A DNA stretch of 64,000 bases, taken from positions 1 to 64,000 of the forward strand of contig NZ_SNYL01000004.1 of NCBI RefSeq assembly GCF_004363315.1, read 5' to 3'. Under the pieces are notes generated by a model. That model was not told where the DNA came from. It made no database searches and worked only from the letters and a program-made list of their open reading frames with translations. Shown here in pieces: positions 27,088 to 37,137 of this stretch (positions within the stretch are counted from its first letter, which is position 1; the number at the start of each line of letters is the position of its first letter). This DNA comes from Tepidicella xavieri (lineage in GTDB: Bacteria; Pseudomonadota; Gammaproteobacteria; Burkholderiales; Burkholderiaceae_C). The translations under genes were made by a program, and so were the position numbers.

Positions 27088-28491
27088 ATGAAACCCTTCG
27101 CCTTGTCTTGGCGGACCTGGCTCGGGGCCGGTGTGTGCGCGGGCATTGTGGCCCTGCTGGCACCGGCCGTCCACGCCACGGCTGCGCGGGCCGATGAGCC
27201 GGTCCCCTCCGCCCAATCCTTCACCCTCGCCAATGGCATGACGCTCATTGTCCAGCCCGACCGGCGCGCCCCCACGGCGGTTCACATGCTGTGGGTGCGC
27301 GTGGGCTCGATGGACGAGGCCGACGGCACCTCTGGCGTGGCGCATGTGCTGGAGCACATGATGTTCAAAGGTACCCCTTCGTTGGCGGAAGGGGAGTTTT
27401 CGCGCCGGGTGGCCGCGCTGGGGGGGCGGGACAATGCCTTCACCAGCCGCGATGTGACGGCTTACCACCAGCAGGTGCCCGCATCTGCCCTGGAGGCGGT
27501 GATGCAACTCGAAGCGGACCGCTTCGCCAACAACCAGTGGCCAGACGATGCCTTCACGCGCGAGATGCTGGTGGTCAAAGAAGAACGGCGCCAGCGGGTG
27601 GAGGAGTCGCCCCAGGCCCGGATGTTTGAGGTCTTTCAGGCCACGGCCTTTGTGGCGCATCCCTACCGCCGCCCGATCATCGGCTGGATGAGCGACCTGG
27701 AGGCCATGACGCCGCAGGACGTTCGGGACTTCCATCGCCGTTGGTACGTGCCGGCCAACGCCGCCGTCGTGGTGGTGGGCGATGTGGAGGTGGAACAAGT
27801 CCGCCAGTGGGCCGAGCGCCATTATGGCGCCATCGAAGCGCGTGCCGTGCCCGAGCGCAAACCCCAGACCGAGCCGCCTCAATCGGGCATGCGCCGCATC
27901 GAATACCGGGGCCGCACCGACCGGCCATTGGTGGTCATGGGTTGGAAAGCCCCCCGAATTGCCCATCCCCAGGCCTCCGACGAAGCCACCATCGATGCCT
28001 TGGCGCTGATGCTGCTGGCGGGCGTGCTCGATGGCCACAGCGCCGCGCGGCTGGAGCGTTCGCTGGTCCAAGGTCTGGGCCAGACCCGGCGCTTGGCCGA
28101 TGCGGCCGGGGCTTCTTTCGGCATGATGGGGCGAGGGCCGGAACTGTTCCTGCTCACGGGCACGCCCGCCGACGGCGTCAGCCCCGAGGCGCTGGAAGCG
28201 GCGCTCAAATCCGAAGTCCGGCGCATTGCCCAAGAGGGGGTCAGCGAAGCCGAGCTGCGCCGGGTCAAAAACCAGTGGGCGGCCCGCGAAGTGTTCAAGC
28301 TCGACTCCTTGTTTGCCCAGGCCCGAGAACTGGGCAATCACTGGGCCCTGGGCTGGCCGCTGGACGCCTCGGCCACGTTGCTGCGCCGGCTCGACGGCAT
28401 CACGCCGGCCCAAGTCCAGGCGGTGGCGGCGCGGTATTTCGCGGATGACCAACTCACCGTCGGTGTGCTGCTGCCACAGGAGCGGCCATGA
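27088..28491 (+). CDS. M16 family zinc metallopeptidase (catalytic subunit)
   Basis: A 467-residue secreted insulinase-family peptidase. A signal peptide (about 1-35) leads to the inverted zinc motif H86-V-L-E-H90, with the third ligand E166 in VVKEERRQRVEES at the usual distance of about 76 residues. It pairs with a second M16 protein that overlaps it by ATGA. Such pairs form heterodimers in which only the first subunit is active. The substrate is unknown. Confidence 0.9.
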   Translation: MKPFALSWRTWLGAGVCAGIVALLAPAVHATAARADEPVPSAQSFTLANGMTLIVQPDRRAPTAVHMLWVRVGSMDEADGTSGVAHVLEHMMFKGTPSLAEGEFSRRVAALGGRDNAFTSRDVTAYHQQVPASALEAVMQLEADRFANNQWPDDAFTREMLVVKEERRQRVEESPQARMFEVFQATAFVAHPYRRPIIGWMSDLEAMTPQDVRDFHRRWYVPANAAVVVVGDVEVEQVRQWAERHYGAIEARAVPERKPQTEPPQSGMRRIEYRGRTDRPLVVMGWKAPRIAHPQASDEATIDALALMLLAGVLDGHSAARLERSLVQGLGQTRRLADAAGASFGMMGRGPELFLLTGTPADGVSPEALEAALKSEVRRIAQEGVSEAELRRVKNQWAAREVFKLDSLFAQARELGNHWALGWPLDASATLLRRLDGITPAQVQAVAARYFADDQLTVGVLLPQERP

Positions 28492-29861
28492 AAACGCGAA
28501 TGACACTGAACCATCGGCTTGGGTGGCCTCGGCGCTGGGCCCAAGCGGTGCTGGTGGCGCTTGGGTGGGGGCTGACGGTGGCCTCGGCGCAGGCATCGTT
28601 ACCCATCGAACACTGGACCCAGCCCAGCGGCGCCCGGATCTATATGGTGCATTCGGCCAACCTGCCCATGCTCGACGTGCAAATCGATGTGGATGCCGGC
28701 AGCCGGCGCGACCCGCGGGATCGGGCCGGGCTGGCCCAGGCCGTGGCCCAGATGTATGACAAGGGCGTGCGTGCCCATGCGGGCCGCCCGGCGCTGGACG
28801 AAAACCAGCTCGTCGAATCCTGGGCCGACTTGGGGGCGCAGTTCCGCGTCCAGGCCACCGCCGACCGGCTCTCGTTCCAGTTGCGCACCCTGATCCGCCC
28901 CGACCTGCTCGATCCGGCGGTGACCCTGATGGCGCATCAACTCGCCGCGCCGGCTTTTCCGCAGGCCGTTTGGGCGCGCGAGCGCGAACGCCTCGTGGCG
29001 GCCTGGCGGCAAGCACAGACGCAGCCCGGCACGGTGGCTGCCCGGCGCTTTGCCGAGGCGGTCTATGGCGATCATCCCTACGGGCAGGAGGCTCGGCCCG
29101 AAACCTGGGCCGCCATCGACAGCGCTGACTTGGAAGGATTCGTTCGTCGGCATGTGCGCGCCTGTGACGCGCGGGTGACGCTGGTCGGTGACGTGCAACG
29201 CGCGCAGGCCGATGCCATCGTCTCCCGCCTGCTGGCCGGTTGGGCCGATCGTCCTTGCACCCCCTTGCCCCCGGTGGCCGAGGTGGCGCCGCTTGCTCGG
29301 GCGCAGCTCGTCCAGGTGCCTTTCGAAGCGGCGCAAGCGCAGATTCTCATCGGTCAGCCCGGATTTCCCCGCAGCGACCCGGACTTCCTCGCCCTGACCG
29401 TGGGCAACCACATCCTCGGGGGCAGCGGCTTTACCTCGCGGCTGATGCAGGAAATCCGCGAGCGGCGTGGGCTCACTTACGGCATCTACAGTTACTTCTC
29501 GCCGGGCCGGCACGCCGGCGCTTTCACCGTCTCCATGCAGACCCGGCCCGACCAGGCCGAGGAAGCCGTGCGGCTGATTCATGAGGAGATACGCCGCTTC
29601 GTCGCCGAAGGTCCCACCCCGCAGGAGCTGGCCGAAGCCCAGCAAGCCCTCATCAATGGCTTTGCGTTGCGGCTGGACAGCAACCGAAAATGGCTGGACA
29701 ACGTGGCCGCCATGGCCTGGAACGACCTGCCTTTGGACTATCTGGACACCTGGACGGCGCAGATTGCCGCGCTGACGCCCGCGCAAGTGCGCGCCGCCAT
29801 GCAGCGCGTGTTGCAGCCCGATCGCCTCGTGACCGTGGTGGTGGGGGGGCGTCAGCCATGA
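28488..29861 (+). CDS. M16 family peptidase-like protein, non-catalytic subunit
   Basis: A 457-residue secreted paralogue of the preceding peptidase. Where the active subunit has HVLEH, this one has AQAVAQM, so zinc cannot be bound. It keeps the second-half motif RERRGLTYGIYSYF, whose Arg and Tyr contact substrate in active heterodimers. A signal peptide ends near A-S-A (about residue 36). It overlaps both neighbours by ATGA, indicating tight translational coupling. Confidence 0.88.
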   Translation: MKTRMTLNHRLGWPRRWAQAVLVALGWGLTVASAQASLPIEHWTQPSGARIYMVHSANLPMLDVQIDVDAGSRRDPRDRAGLAQAVAQMYDKGVRAHAGRPALDENQLVESWADLGAQFRVQATADRLSFQLRTLIRPDLLDPAVTLMAHQLAAPAFPQAVWARERERLVAAWRQAQTQPGTVAARRFAEAVYGDHPYGQEARPETWAAIDSADLEGFVRRHVRACDARVTLVGDVQRAQADAIVSRLLAGWADRPCTPLPPVAEVAPLARAQLVQVPFEAAQAQILIGQPGFPRSDPDFLALTVGNHILGGSGFTSRLMQEIRERRGLTYGIYSYFSPGRHAGAFTVSMQTRPDQAEEAVRLIHEEIRRFVAEGPTPQELAEAQQALINGFALRLDSNRKWLDNVAAMAWNDLPLDYLDTWTAQIAALTPAQVRAAMQRVLQPDRLVTVVVGGRQP

Positions 29862-30525
29862 AGGCGCCGCCGCGTGGCCGGGCCCATGGCGTCAGCGCCC
29901 GTGCGCCTGGGCCGGGCGGGGAAGTTCGCATCATCGGGGGACAGTGGAAGCGCAGCAAACTGCCCGTGCCCGATCGTCCCGGGCTGCGGCCCACCCCGGA
30001 CCGTGTTCGCGAAACCCTGTTCAATTGGCTGGGGCAAGACCTCAGCGGGATGACCTGCCTGGATGCGTTTGCCGGCAGCGGTGCGTTGGGGCTGGAGGCC
30101 GCTTCCCGGGGCGCGGCCCGCGTTTTCCTGATCGAGCGTGACCCGACGCTGGCTCAGGCCTTGCGCCGCCATGCCGCCCGCCTGGGCGCGAGTCATGTGG
30201 AAGTGCTCCAGACCGATGCGGTGCGCTGGATGGCGCAAGCGGCCGGCCAGCGCTGGGGCGTGATTTTTCTGGATCCCCCTTTCGGCGATGCTGCCTCCGG
30301 CTGGAACGAATCGCTCTTTCAGCGGGCGTTGCAGGCAGCGGTGGGCTTGCTGGCCGATGATGGCTTCCTCTACCTCGAAGCCCCCAGGGCGTGGACGGCG
30401 GCGCAATGCCAACCGTTGGGCCTGGCGCTGCACCGTCAGGGCAAGGCCGGCATGGTGCATTTCCACCTGCTGGTGCGCGATGCCTCCTACGCCCGCCCGG
30501 AGGGGCCGGGCGATAATCTCACGCC

Positions 30526-30529
<4 letters not shown>
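29858..30529 (+). CDS. rsmD: 16S rRNA (guanine-966-N2)-methyltransferase RsmD
   Basis: A 223-residue rRNA methyltransferase. It begins with a basic, Pro-rich tail of about 22 residues, then EVRIIGGQWKRSKLP and RPTPDRVRETLFNWL. The SAM loop is LDAFAGSGALGLEAASRGA and the catalytic motif is DPPF. It overlaps both the M16 gene and coaD by ATGA; rsmD-coaD pairing is common. Confidence 0.95.
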
Positions 30530-31309
<780 letters not shown>

Positions 31310-31319
31310 GCCGCTGGCC

Positions 31320-31961
31320 TCAGGTTGGCGGCGTGGCAGGAGGGGCTTGCTTCTCAGTGGCCTCGGGCCTGGGTGGCTTGGGGCGGGGCGGCTTGCTGGT
31401 GTGGATGAGCGCGGTGGCCTTGTCCATCCGGTCGGCCAGCAGGTCGGGCAGGGCGCGCAGGCTGCGCTCGATGGCTTGCTGCAGGGCGTCGCGCTGCTCC
31501 GGCGACGGCTTTTTCAGCACCCAGTGCACCACTTCGCTTTTCACCCCAGGGTGCCCAATCCCGATGCGCAACCGCCAGTAATCGGCGCTGCCGAGTTGGG
31601 CGTGGATGTCGCGCAGACCGTTGTGCCCCGCATGGCCCCCGCCTTTTTTGAGCTTCATTTCACCGGGGGGGAGATCGAGTTCGTCGTGCGCCACCAGGAT
31701 TTCCTCTGGGGCGATCTTGAAAAAGCGCGCCAGAGCGCCCACGGCCTGCCCGGAGCGGTTCATGAAAGTGGTGGGTTCCAGCAGCCACAGAGGGCGACCG
31801 TCCACGCTGACCCGCGCGCAGCGCCCGAAGTAGCTGCGCTCCGGCTGCAAATGGGCGTGGAGCTCGCGCGCTGCCGCTTCCAGCCACCAGAAGCCGGCAT
31901 TGTGGCGGGTGTCTTCGTATTCGGGGCCCGGATTGCCCAGGCCAACGAGCAGCTTGATCAT
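31320..31961 (-). CDS. pth: Peptidyl-tRNA hydrolase
   Basis: A 213-residue esterase that recycles peptidyl-tRNA dropped from ribosomes. It has the N-terminal [21 protein letters not shown] with the catalytic His, FMNRSGQAV, and [28 protein letters not shown] Pro/Lys-rich tail of about 20 residues is beyond the usual family end. It is the last gene of the minus-strand tRNA-Gln-prs-rplY-pth group. Confidence 0.96.
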   Translation of the reverse strand: MIKLLVGLGNPGPEYEDTRHNAGFWWLEAAARELHAHLQPERSYFGRCARVSVDGRPLWLLEPTTFMNRSGQAVGALARFFKIAPEEILVAHDELDLPPGEMKLKKGGGHAGHNGLRDIHAQLGSADYWRLRIGIGHPGVKSEVVHWVLKKPSPEQRDALQQAIERSLRALPDLLADRMDKATALIHTSKPPRPKPPRPEATEKQAPPATPPT

Positions 31962-32046
31962 GGCAGGATGCGTGCGGGCACGCGCACAAAAGCGGTGTTG
32001 AAACAAAAAGGCCCGCTGGGCGCGGGCCTTGAGGCTGGCGGCAGGT

Positions 32047-32673
32047 TTACTTCTTGCCTTTCTTGCCCTTCTTGTCGTCGGCAGCGGCAGCCACCGGCGC
32101 GGCAATCACTTCTTCCACCGGCTCGACCACCGTGGCGATGGTCGGATTCGGTTTGCCGTGGGTCACGACCTTCACGCCGGCGGGCAGCTTCAGGTCGCTG
32201 GCGTGCACCGACTGACCCTTGACCACTTCGCCCAGATCCACCTCGATGAACTCAGGCAACTGCACGGCCAGACACTCGATTTCGATTTCGTTGGCCACGT
32301 GGTTGACGAGGCACTTGTCGATCTTGACGGCCGGTGAATTCTCGGCATTGATGAAGTGCAGCGGCACCTTCTTGCGCAGGCGGGTCTTGTCGTCCACGCG
32401 CTGGAAGTCCACATGGAGCACCTGGGGCTTGTAGGGGTGGTACTGCACGTCGCGCAGCAGCACTTTCTGCACCTGGCCGTTGAGTTCCATGTCCAGGATG
32501 GAGGCGTGGAAAGCCTCTTTCTGCACGGCGTGCCACAGGGCGTTGTGATCGAGCTCGATCATCACGGGCTCGGCGCCCCCACCAAAGACGATACCCGGCG
32601 CACGGCCGGAATTGCGCAGGCGGCGGCTCGCACCCGTACCCTGCTTGCTGCGCTCGAAAGCGACGAATTTCAT
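32047..32673 (-). CDS. rplY: 50S ribosomal protein L25 (Ctc form)
   Basis: A 208-residue 5S rRNA-binding protein of the long Ctc type: an N-terminal L25 domain (about 1-95), a C-terminal TL5-like domain, and a Lys-rich tail ending KKGKKGKK. E. coli L25 has only the first domain. It lies between prs and pth, a conserved arrangement. Confidence 0.95.
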   Translation of the reverse strand: MKFVAFERSKQGTGASRRLRNSGRAPGIVFGGGAEPVMIELDHNALWHAVQKEAFHASILDMELNGQVQKVLLRDVQYHPYKPQVLHVDFQRVDDKTRLRKKVPLHFINAENSPAVKIDKCLVNHVANEIEIECLAVQLPEFIEVDLGEVVKGQSVHASDLKLPAGVKVVTHGKPNPTIATVVEPVEEVIAAPVAAAADDKKGKKGKK

Positions 32674-32776
32674 GATTCAACTCCGAAAAGGGCCTGGCCG
32701 CGACCAGCACGAGACCCAACTGAAAAAAGCGCCGACGATCCGACGGGACCGGGGCGCTGCCTTTTGCCGCAGCCGC

Positions 32777-33760
32777 TCAAGCGTGCTCGGCTTCTGCGAA
32801 CAAACTCATCACCGATTCGCCGCTGGCGATGCGCGCGATGGTCTCGGCCATCAGCGGCGCCACGGAAAGCTGGCGAATCTTCGAGCAGGCCTGAGCGGCC
32901 TGACTCAGCGGAATGGTGTTGGTCACGACCACCTCATCGAGCGCTTCGCCTTTGGCGATGCGGTCGATGGCAGGGCCGGAGAAAATCGGGTGGGTGCAGT
33001 AGGCGTACACCTTGCGCGCGCCACGCTCCTTGAGCACTTCGGCCGCTTTCACGAGCGTGCCGGCGGTGTCGATCATGTCGTCCATGATGACGCAGTTGCG
33101 GCCTTCGATGTCGCCGATCACGTGCATGACTTCGGAGACGTTGGGCTTGGGGCGGCGCTTGTCGATGATGGCCATGTCGCAGTTGAGCTGCTTGGCCAGT
33201 GCGCGGGCGCGCACCACGCCCCCCACGTCGGGCGAGACGACCAGCAAATCCGGATAGTTCTTGGCCCGCAAATCACCGAGCAGCACCGGCGAGGCGTAGA
33301 TGTTGTCGACGGGGATGTCGAAAAAGCCTTGGATCTGGTCGGCATGCAGGTCCATGGTGAGGACGCGGTTGACGCCGACGACTTGCAGCATGTTGGCCAC
33401 CACCTTGGCCGAGATGGGCACGCGGCTCGAACGCGGGCGGCGGTCTTGGCGGGCGTAGCCGAAATACGGAATGACAGCCGAGACGCTGACGGCCGAGGCG
33501 CGCTTGAGCGCATCCACCATGATGACGAGTTCCATGAGGTTCTCGTTGGTGGGAGCGCAAGTGGACTGCACCACGAACACGTGGCGGGCCCGCACGTTTT
33601 GCGTGATCTCGACCGAAACCTCGCCATCAGAAAAGCGGCCCACATTGGCCGCTCCGAGCTTGGTTCCGAGATGTTGGGCGATTTCTGCCGCCAGTACCGG
33701 GTTGGCATTACCGGTGAACAGCATGAAATCCGGCGTTTGCACTGGCGAGGATGTTTGCAT
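32777..33760 (-). CDS. prs: Ribose-phosphate pyrophosphokinase (main PRPP synthetase)
   Basis: A 327-residue bacterial class I PRPP synthetase. It has [19 protein letters not shown], the metal site [12 protein letters not shown], the catalytic DKRRPKPN flexible loop and the PRPP loop [13 protein letters not shown] made here feeds purine, pyrimidine, NAD, His and Trp synthesis. It lies 27 bp after tRNA-Gln. Compare the diverged second homologue at 11.5 kb. Confidence 0.97.
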   Translation of the reverse strand: MQTSSPVQTPDFMLFTGNANPVLAAEIAQHLGTKLGAANVGRFSDGEVSVEITQNVRARHVFVVQSTCAPTNENLMELVIMVDALKRASAVSVSAVIPYFGYARQDRRPRSSRVPISAKVVANMLQVVGVNRVLTMDLHADQIQGFFDIPVDNIYASPVLLGDLRAKNYPDLLVVSPDVGGVVRARALAKQLNCDMAIIDKRRPKPNVSEVMHVIGDIEGRNCVIMDDMIDTAGTLVKAAEVLKERGARKVYAYCTHPIFSGPAIDRIAKGEALDEVVVTNTIPLSQAAQACSKIRQLSVAPLMAETIARIASGESVMSLFAEAEHA

Positions 33761-33786
33761 GGAAAACCCGGCGCAGGTAAGAAATT

Positions 33787-33863
33787 TGGCAGGGGAGGAA
33801 GGATTCGAACCCTCGCATGTCGGAATCAAAATCCGATGCCTTAACCAACTTGGCGACTCCCCT
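33787..33863 (-). tRNA. tRNA-Gln (anticodon TTG)
   Basis: A 77-base cloverleaf on the minus strand. The acceptor stem AGGGGAG/CTCCCCT pairs perfectly, the anticodon stem TCGGA/TCCGA holds the loop TTTTGAT with anticodon TTG, the T-arm is GAGGGTTCGAATCCTTC and CCA is encoded. It sits between ispE and prs in the same direction, with its own promoter just upstream. Confidence 0.95.
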
Positions 33864-33903
33864 ACACTGGCTCGCTGCTGACGCAGCGCACCGAATGCAG
33901 TGT
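33864..33903 (-). ncRNA. Structured 5' leader of the tRNA-Gln/prs transcript
   Basis: Directly 5' of the tRNA, ACACTG and CAGTGT (33898-33903 with 33864-33869) enclose an inner perfect hairpin CGCTGC-GTCA-GCAGCG. The element abuts the first base of the tRNA and may guide processing. A function is inference. Confidence 0.4.
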
Positions 33904-33930
33904 GTTCATCTCTGCTGAACAACGACCGCT

Positions 33931-33958
33931 AGTATAACCGCTATCGCCACTCAATCAG
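33931..33958 (-). promoter_or_regulatory. Promoter for tRNA-Gln and prs
   Basis: On the minus strand TATACT (33936-33931) is a good -10 box just beyond the ispE stop. A weaker -35 such as CTGATT lies about 16 bases upstream, inside the end of ispE. Transcription would start near 33925. Confidence 0.5.
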
Positions 33959-34801
33959 AGGATGTTCCCTCAAATTGTTGCAGTGTCGAGCGACCCAGCC
34001 GGCCGGCAGACACGACGTGTCCACATCGGACTGCACAGGCGCGAACAGCGCGCTGCCCGAACCTGTCATGCGGCCTTGCAAGCCTTGGGTCTGGAGCCAT
34101 TGCAGCCCTTTTGTGATGTCTGGGCACAAGCGCTCGGCCACTGGTTGCAAGTCGTTGCACCCAAAGCGCAACTGATTTGACTCGCTATCTGCAACAAAGC
34201 CTTCGATTGTAGCGCGTTTTGTGTCGCGTTTCAAGTCTAGGTGCTGAAAAATCTGTGGCGTCGATGCGCCGGCAGGTGGCTTGATGACGATGAAGCGCGT
34301 ATGGGGCAGATGCAACGGGGTGAGTTGTTCGCCGATGCCTTCGACCCAGGCGTTGTGGCCGTGGATGAAGAAGGGCACGTCGGCGCCGAGGGGAAGCCCG
34401 ATGCGGCACAGGGCTTGAGCGTCCAGGCGCAGCCCCCACAGGCGGTTGAGCGCCAGCAGGGTGCTGGCCGCGTCGCTGGAGCCGCCGCCCAGGCCCGCCT
34501 GGGTGGGTAGCTGCTTGTGCAGGGTGATGTCCGCCCCCCACCGGCAGCCCGTGGCTGCTTGCAGGGCGCGCGCCGCGCGCACGATCAAATCTTCAGCCGG
34601 TAGCCCGGCTGGGTTGCCTTCGAGGTCTTGCCGGCGGATGCGTCCATCGTTGCGTTTTTCGAAATGCAGGGTGTCGCACCAGTCGATGAGGGTGAAGACC
34701 GATTGCAGCAGGTGGTAGCCGTCGGCGCGGCGGCCAACGACGTGCAGAAACAGGTTGAGCTTGGCCGGCGCAGGGACGTCCAGCAGTTGTCGCAGGGCCA
34801 T
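33941..34801 (-). CDS. ispE: 4-diphosphocytidyl-2-C-methyl-D-erythritol kinase
   Basis: A 286-residue GHMP kinase of the MEP isoprenoid pathway. It has the N-terminal VPAPAKLNLFLHVVGRRADGYH, the ATP loop LPTQAGLGGGSSDAAS and the C-terminal GRMTGSGSALFAP. It follows lolB by 5 bp. The conserved order lolB-ispE-tRNA-Gln-prs is standard in Burkholderiales. Confidence 0.96.
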   Translation of the reverse strand: MALRQLLDVPAPAKLNLFLHVVGRRADGYHLLQSVFTLIDWCDTLHFEKRNDGRIRRQDLEGNPAGLPAEDLIVRAARALQAATGCRWGADITLHKQLPTQAGLGGGSSDAASTLLALNRLWGLRLDAQALCRIGLPLGADVPFFIHGHNAWVEGIGEQLTPLHLPHTRFIVIKPPAGASTPQIFQHLDLKRDTKRATIEGFVADSESNQLRFGCNDLQPVAERLCPDITKGLQWLQTQGLQGRMTGSGSALFAPVQSDVDTSCLPAGWVARHCNNLREHPLIEWR

Positions 34802-34806
34802 GGGGA

Positions 34807-35289
34807 TCAGTGGAGTACCAGGCGGAGTTGGACGGCGGGTTCGGGCTGGAGCCGTCGGGCTTGCAATCGACCGTCGGCGTGGCGGGAGAGGTCGGCTTGC
34901 CAGCCGCCAAGCGCGGCCGGCTCCCCGCGTAGCCATTGGAATAGGGGTTCCAGCGGCAGCGCCGTGCCGGTGACGGCGGTGGTCAGTTCGTCCATGTCGG
35001 CATAGGGCAGTTCCTCTCGGCCCCGTTGCAGCCAGGCGCCTTGTGGCGTCCAGCGTGCGGTCCCCAGCACCTGCCCCAAGGGGGAGATGAGGCGCAGTTC
35101 CCCGGCACTGGCTTGGCCGCTGAGCTCGAAGGCGGCGCTGAAATGCTGCGGGGGGTCGGTCTCGATCTGCAGCGCGAGTCGGCCCGACCACCGGTGGTCA
35201 GAAGGCCCACCGAGTGGCGGTGGCGGGGTGGCGCAGGCCGTCAGCAGCAGCGCGCCAGCCAGCAGCAGGGTGCGGCGGGCGGCGCTCAT
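34807..35289 (-). CDS. lolB: Outer-membrane lipoprotein LolB
   Basis: A 160-residue lipoprotein receiving lipoproteins from LolA at the outer membrane. The signal ends in the lipobox LLTAC with C19 as the acylated residue. The DHRWSGRLAL start and the LISPLGQVLG barrel segment match LolB, though the family is weakly conserved. It overlaps the TPR protein gene by ATGA and precedes ispE. Confidence 0.88.
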   Translation of the reverse strand: MSAARRTLLLAGALLLTACATPPPPLGGPSDHRWSGRLALQIETDPPQHFSAAFELSGQASAGELRLISPLGQVLGTARWTPQGAWLQRGREELPYADMDELTTAVTGTALPLEPLFQWLRGEPAALGGWQADLSRHADGRLQARRLQPEPAVQLRLVLH

Positions 35290-37091
35290 GGCCGAACCTG
35301 CAGGCGCTGCAGGGTGTTGAGGAGGGTTTCGTTTTCGGGGTTGAGCAGCAGCCCTTCGCGCCACACGCTCAGGGCCTCCTCGCGCTGGCCCAAAGCCCAG
35401 TGGACTTCGCCCAGATGGGCGGCGATTTCGGCGTCGGGCAAGCGGCGAAAGGCGTCTTGCAGGATGCGCAGGGCTTCCTGCTTGTTGCCCAGGCGAAACT
35501 CGACCCACCCCAGACTGTCGAGGATGTAAGCGTCGTTGGGGGCGGCTGCCAAGGCTTTCTGGATGAGGGATTTCGCTTCGGTCAGTCGCTCGTTGCGGTC
35601 GGCCAGTGAGTAGCCCAGGGCGTTGTAGGCATGGTGGTAGTCGGGTTGCCGTTCGATGAGGCCGCGCAGCAGGGCCTCCATGCGCTCGAAGCGGCCGGCC
35701 CGTTCGGCCGCCAGGGCTTGTTCGTAAATGAGGTCCGGGTCGTCGGGGAAGCGCTCGGCCGCGAGGCTGAAGGCTTGGTAGGCCTCTTCGTAGGCTTTGA
35801 CTTCACGCAGCAAGTGGGCTTCGGCGAGCAGCTTGCGCCGCGCCTCGGACTCGTCACGTTCAGGCTGCCCGCGGATGAGCGCTCTGGCCTGCTCGATCTG
35901 ACCTTGCCGTGCCAGGATGGTGGCGCGGCGGATCTGGGCCGAGAGGATGTCTTCGGCGTTTTCGATGCGGTCCAGCCAGGCGTTGGCGGCGTCAAAGTCG
36001 CGCCGTTGCTCCGCGATCTGAGCCAGGTGCAGGAAGGCCTGGGTTTGGCCGGGGCGGGCTTCGTCTTCGGGCAGGGCGCGCGAAAGCTCCAGATAGCGTT
36101 CCAGCGCTGCCTCGGCGGCTGTGGCGCGCCGTTGCTGGGTCAGCAAAATGCCCTGCAGCAGCCAGGCCTGGGGCAATTCGGGCTGCAGGCCAATGAGCTG
36201 TTCGACTTCGCGCTGGGCATCGGCCGAGCGCCGCAGGTCGATGAGCGCGCGGATGTAGGCCAGGTGCAGGGTGCTGCGGTGTTCTGCCGCGGTGCCGGCG
36301 GTGCGCTGAAGATAGGCCAGCACCAGCGGCTCGGCGCCGGGAACCTCGCGTTCGAACAATTCGATGGCCAGCGCCGCCGCATAGGGCGAGTCACCTTGTG
36401 CCTGCAGGCCGGCGCGGGCGGCATGCAAAGCCGCGTCGAAGGCCGAGAGCTCCATCTCCATGCGGCCGATCGCGGCCCAGGCCGAGGCGGCGGTTTGCGG
36501 GTCGCGCAATGCGGGTTGCAGGGCGTCGCGGGCCGCAGCCAAGGCGGCAGCCCGGTCGCTGGTGCGTGCCAGGGTCTGCGGAATGGCGCTGATGACCTCG
36601 CTACGCCGTGGCGGCGGTGTCAGGCGGATGAGGTTGCGCAGGGTGCGGCTGACATCGGCTGGCCGGTTCAGCGCCAGCAAAATCTGCAATTCATAGCGGT
36701 AGGGTTCGTCGGCATCCGGGAAGGCGGCCGACCAGTCCCGCGCTGCGGCCAGGGCCGCGTTGCCGGCACGGTTTTGCAATGCGATTTCGACGGCACGGCG
36801 ATACAGCTCGGGGCGCTGGGTGCGCTTGGCGGCATCGAGCATGAGCGAGTAGGCGGCTCCCGGGTCGTTGCTCTGAAGCTGGAATTCGGCCAGCAGCAAT
36901 TGATAGAAAAGCTCGGCGCTGAGCTCCGGTGCCTGGGCGGGCGGAAACGCGAGCGTGGGGGCCGGTTGCGCATGGGCGGAGGCCAACAAACCCAGCGACA
37001 GGCACAGGCCGCACCACCATCCCATCAACCGGCGCGGGCGTACTCGAAGGCGTGGGGCATCAGAGCGGGGGAGGGCAAAGGCCTGTAGCAT
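35286..37091 (-). CDS. Tetratricopeptide-repeat protein, secreted or periplasmic
   Basis: A 601-residue protein. After a signal-like N-terminus (hydrophobic run, cleavage after A-H-A near residue 41) it consists almost wholly of helical TPR-type repeats; the clearest ones are near the C-terminus, for example the HHAYNALGYSLADRNERLTEA and AYILDSLGWVEFRLGNKQEA units. TPR proteins next to lolB occur throughout Burkholderiales; a role in envelope assembly is plausible but unproven. It overlaps lolB and is divergent from mutM. Confidence 0.82.
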   Translation of the reverse strand: MLQAFALPRSDAPRLRVRPRRLMGWWCGLCLSLGLLASAHAQPAPTLAFPPAQAPELSAELFYQLLLAEFQLQSNDPGAAYSLMLDAAKRTQRPELYRRAVEIALQNRAGNAALAAARDWSAAFPDADEPYRYELQILLALNRPADVSRTLRNLIRLTPPPRRSEVISAIPQTLARTSDRAAALAAARDALQPALRDPQTAASAWAAIGRMEMELSAFDAALHAARAGLQAQGDSPYAAALAIELFEREVPGAEPLVLAYLQRTAGTAAEHRSTLHLAYIRALIDLRRSADAQREVEQLIGLQPELPQAWLLQGILLTQQRRATAAEAALERYLELSRALPEDEARPGQTQAFLHLAQIAEQRRDFDAANAWLDRIENAEDILSAQIRRATILARQGQIEQARALIRGQPERDESEARRKLLAEAHLLREVKAYEEAYQAFSLAAERFPDDPDLIYEQALAAERAGRFERMEALLRGLIERQPDYHHAYNALGYSLADRNERLTEAKSLIQKALAAAPNDAYILDSLGWVEFRLGNKQEALRILQDAFRRLPDAEIAAHLGEVHWALGQREEALSVWREGLLLNPENETLLNTLQRLQVRP

Positions 37092-37137
37092 CGGGTCATG
37101 ATAATGGATTCACGATGTCTGACCAGGGGTCGCGCCT

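Noticed and set aside
25999-29016. A 1005-residue open frame on the minus strand
   Set aside because: Only its last 352 residues are a real protein (FtsY). The rest is antisense to the M16 genes and has the low-complexity composition of a shadow in G+C-rich DNA.
28488-29861. The second M16 gene as a pseudogene
   Set aside because: The frame is intact, has a signal peptide and tight coupling; loss of the zinc motif is normal for the partner subunit.
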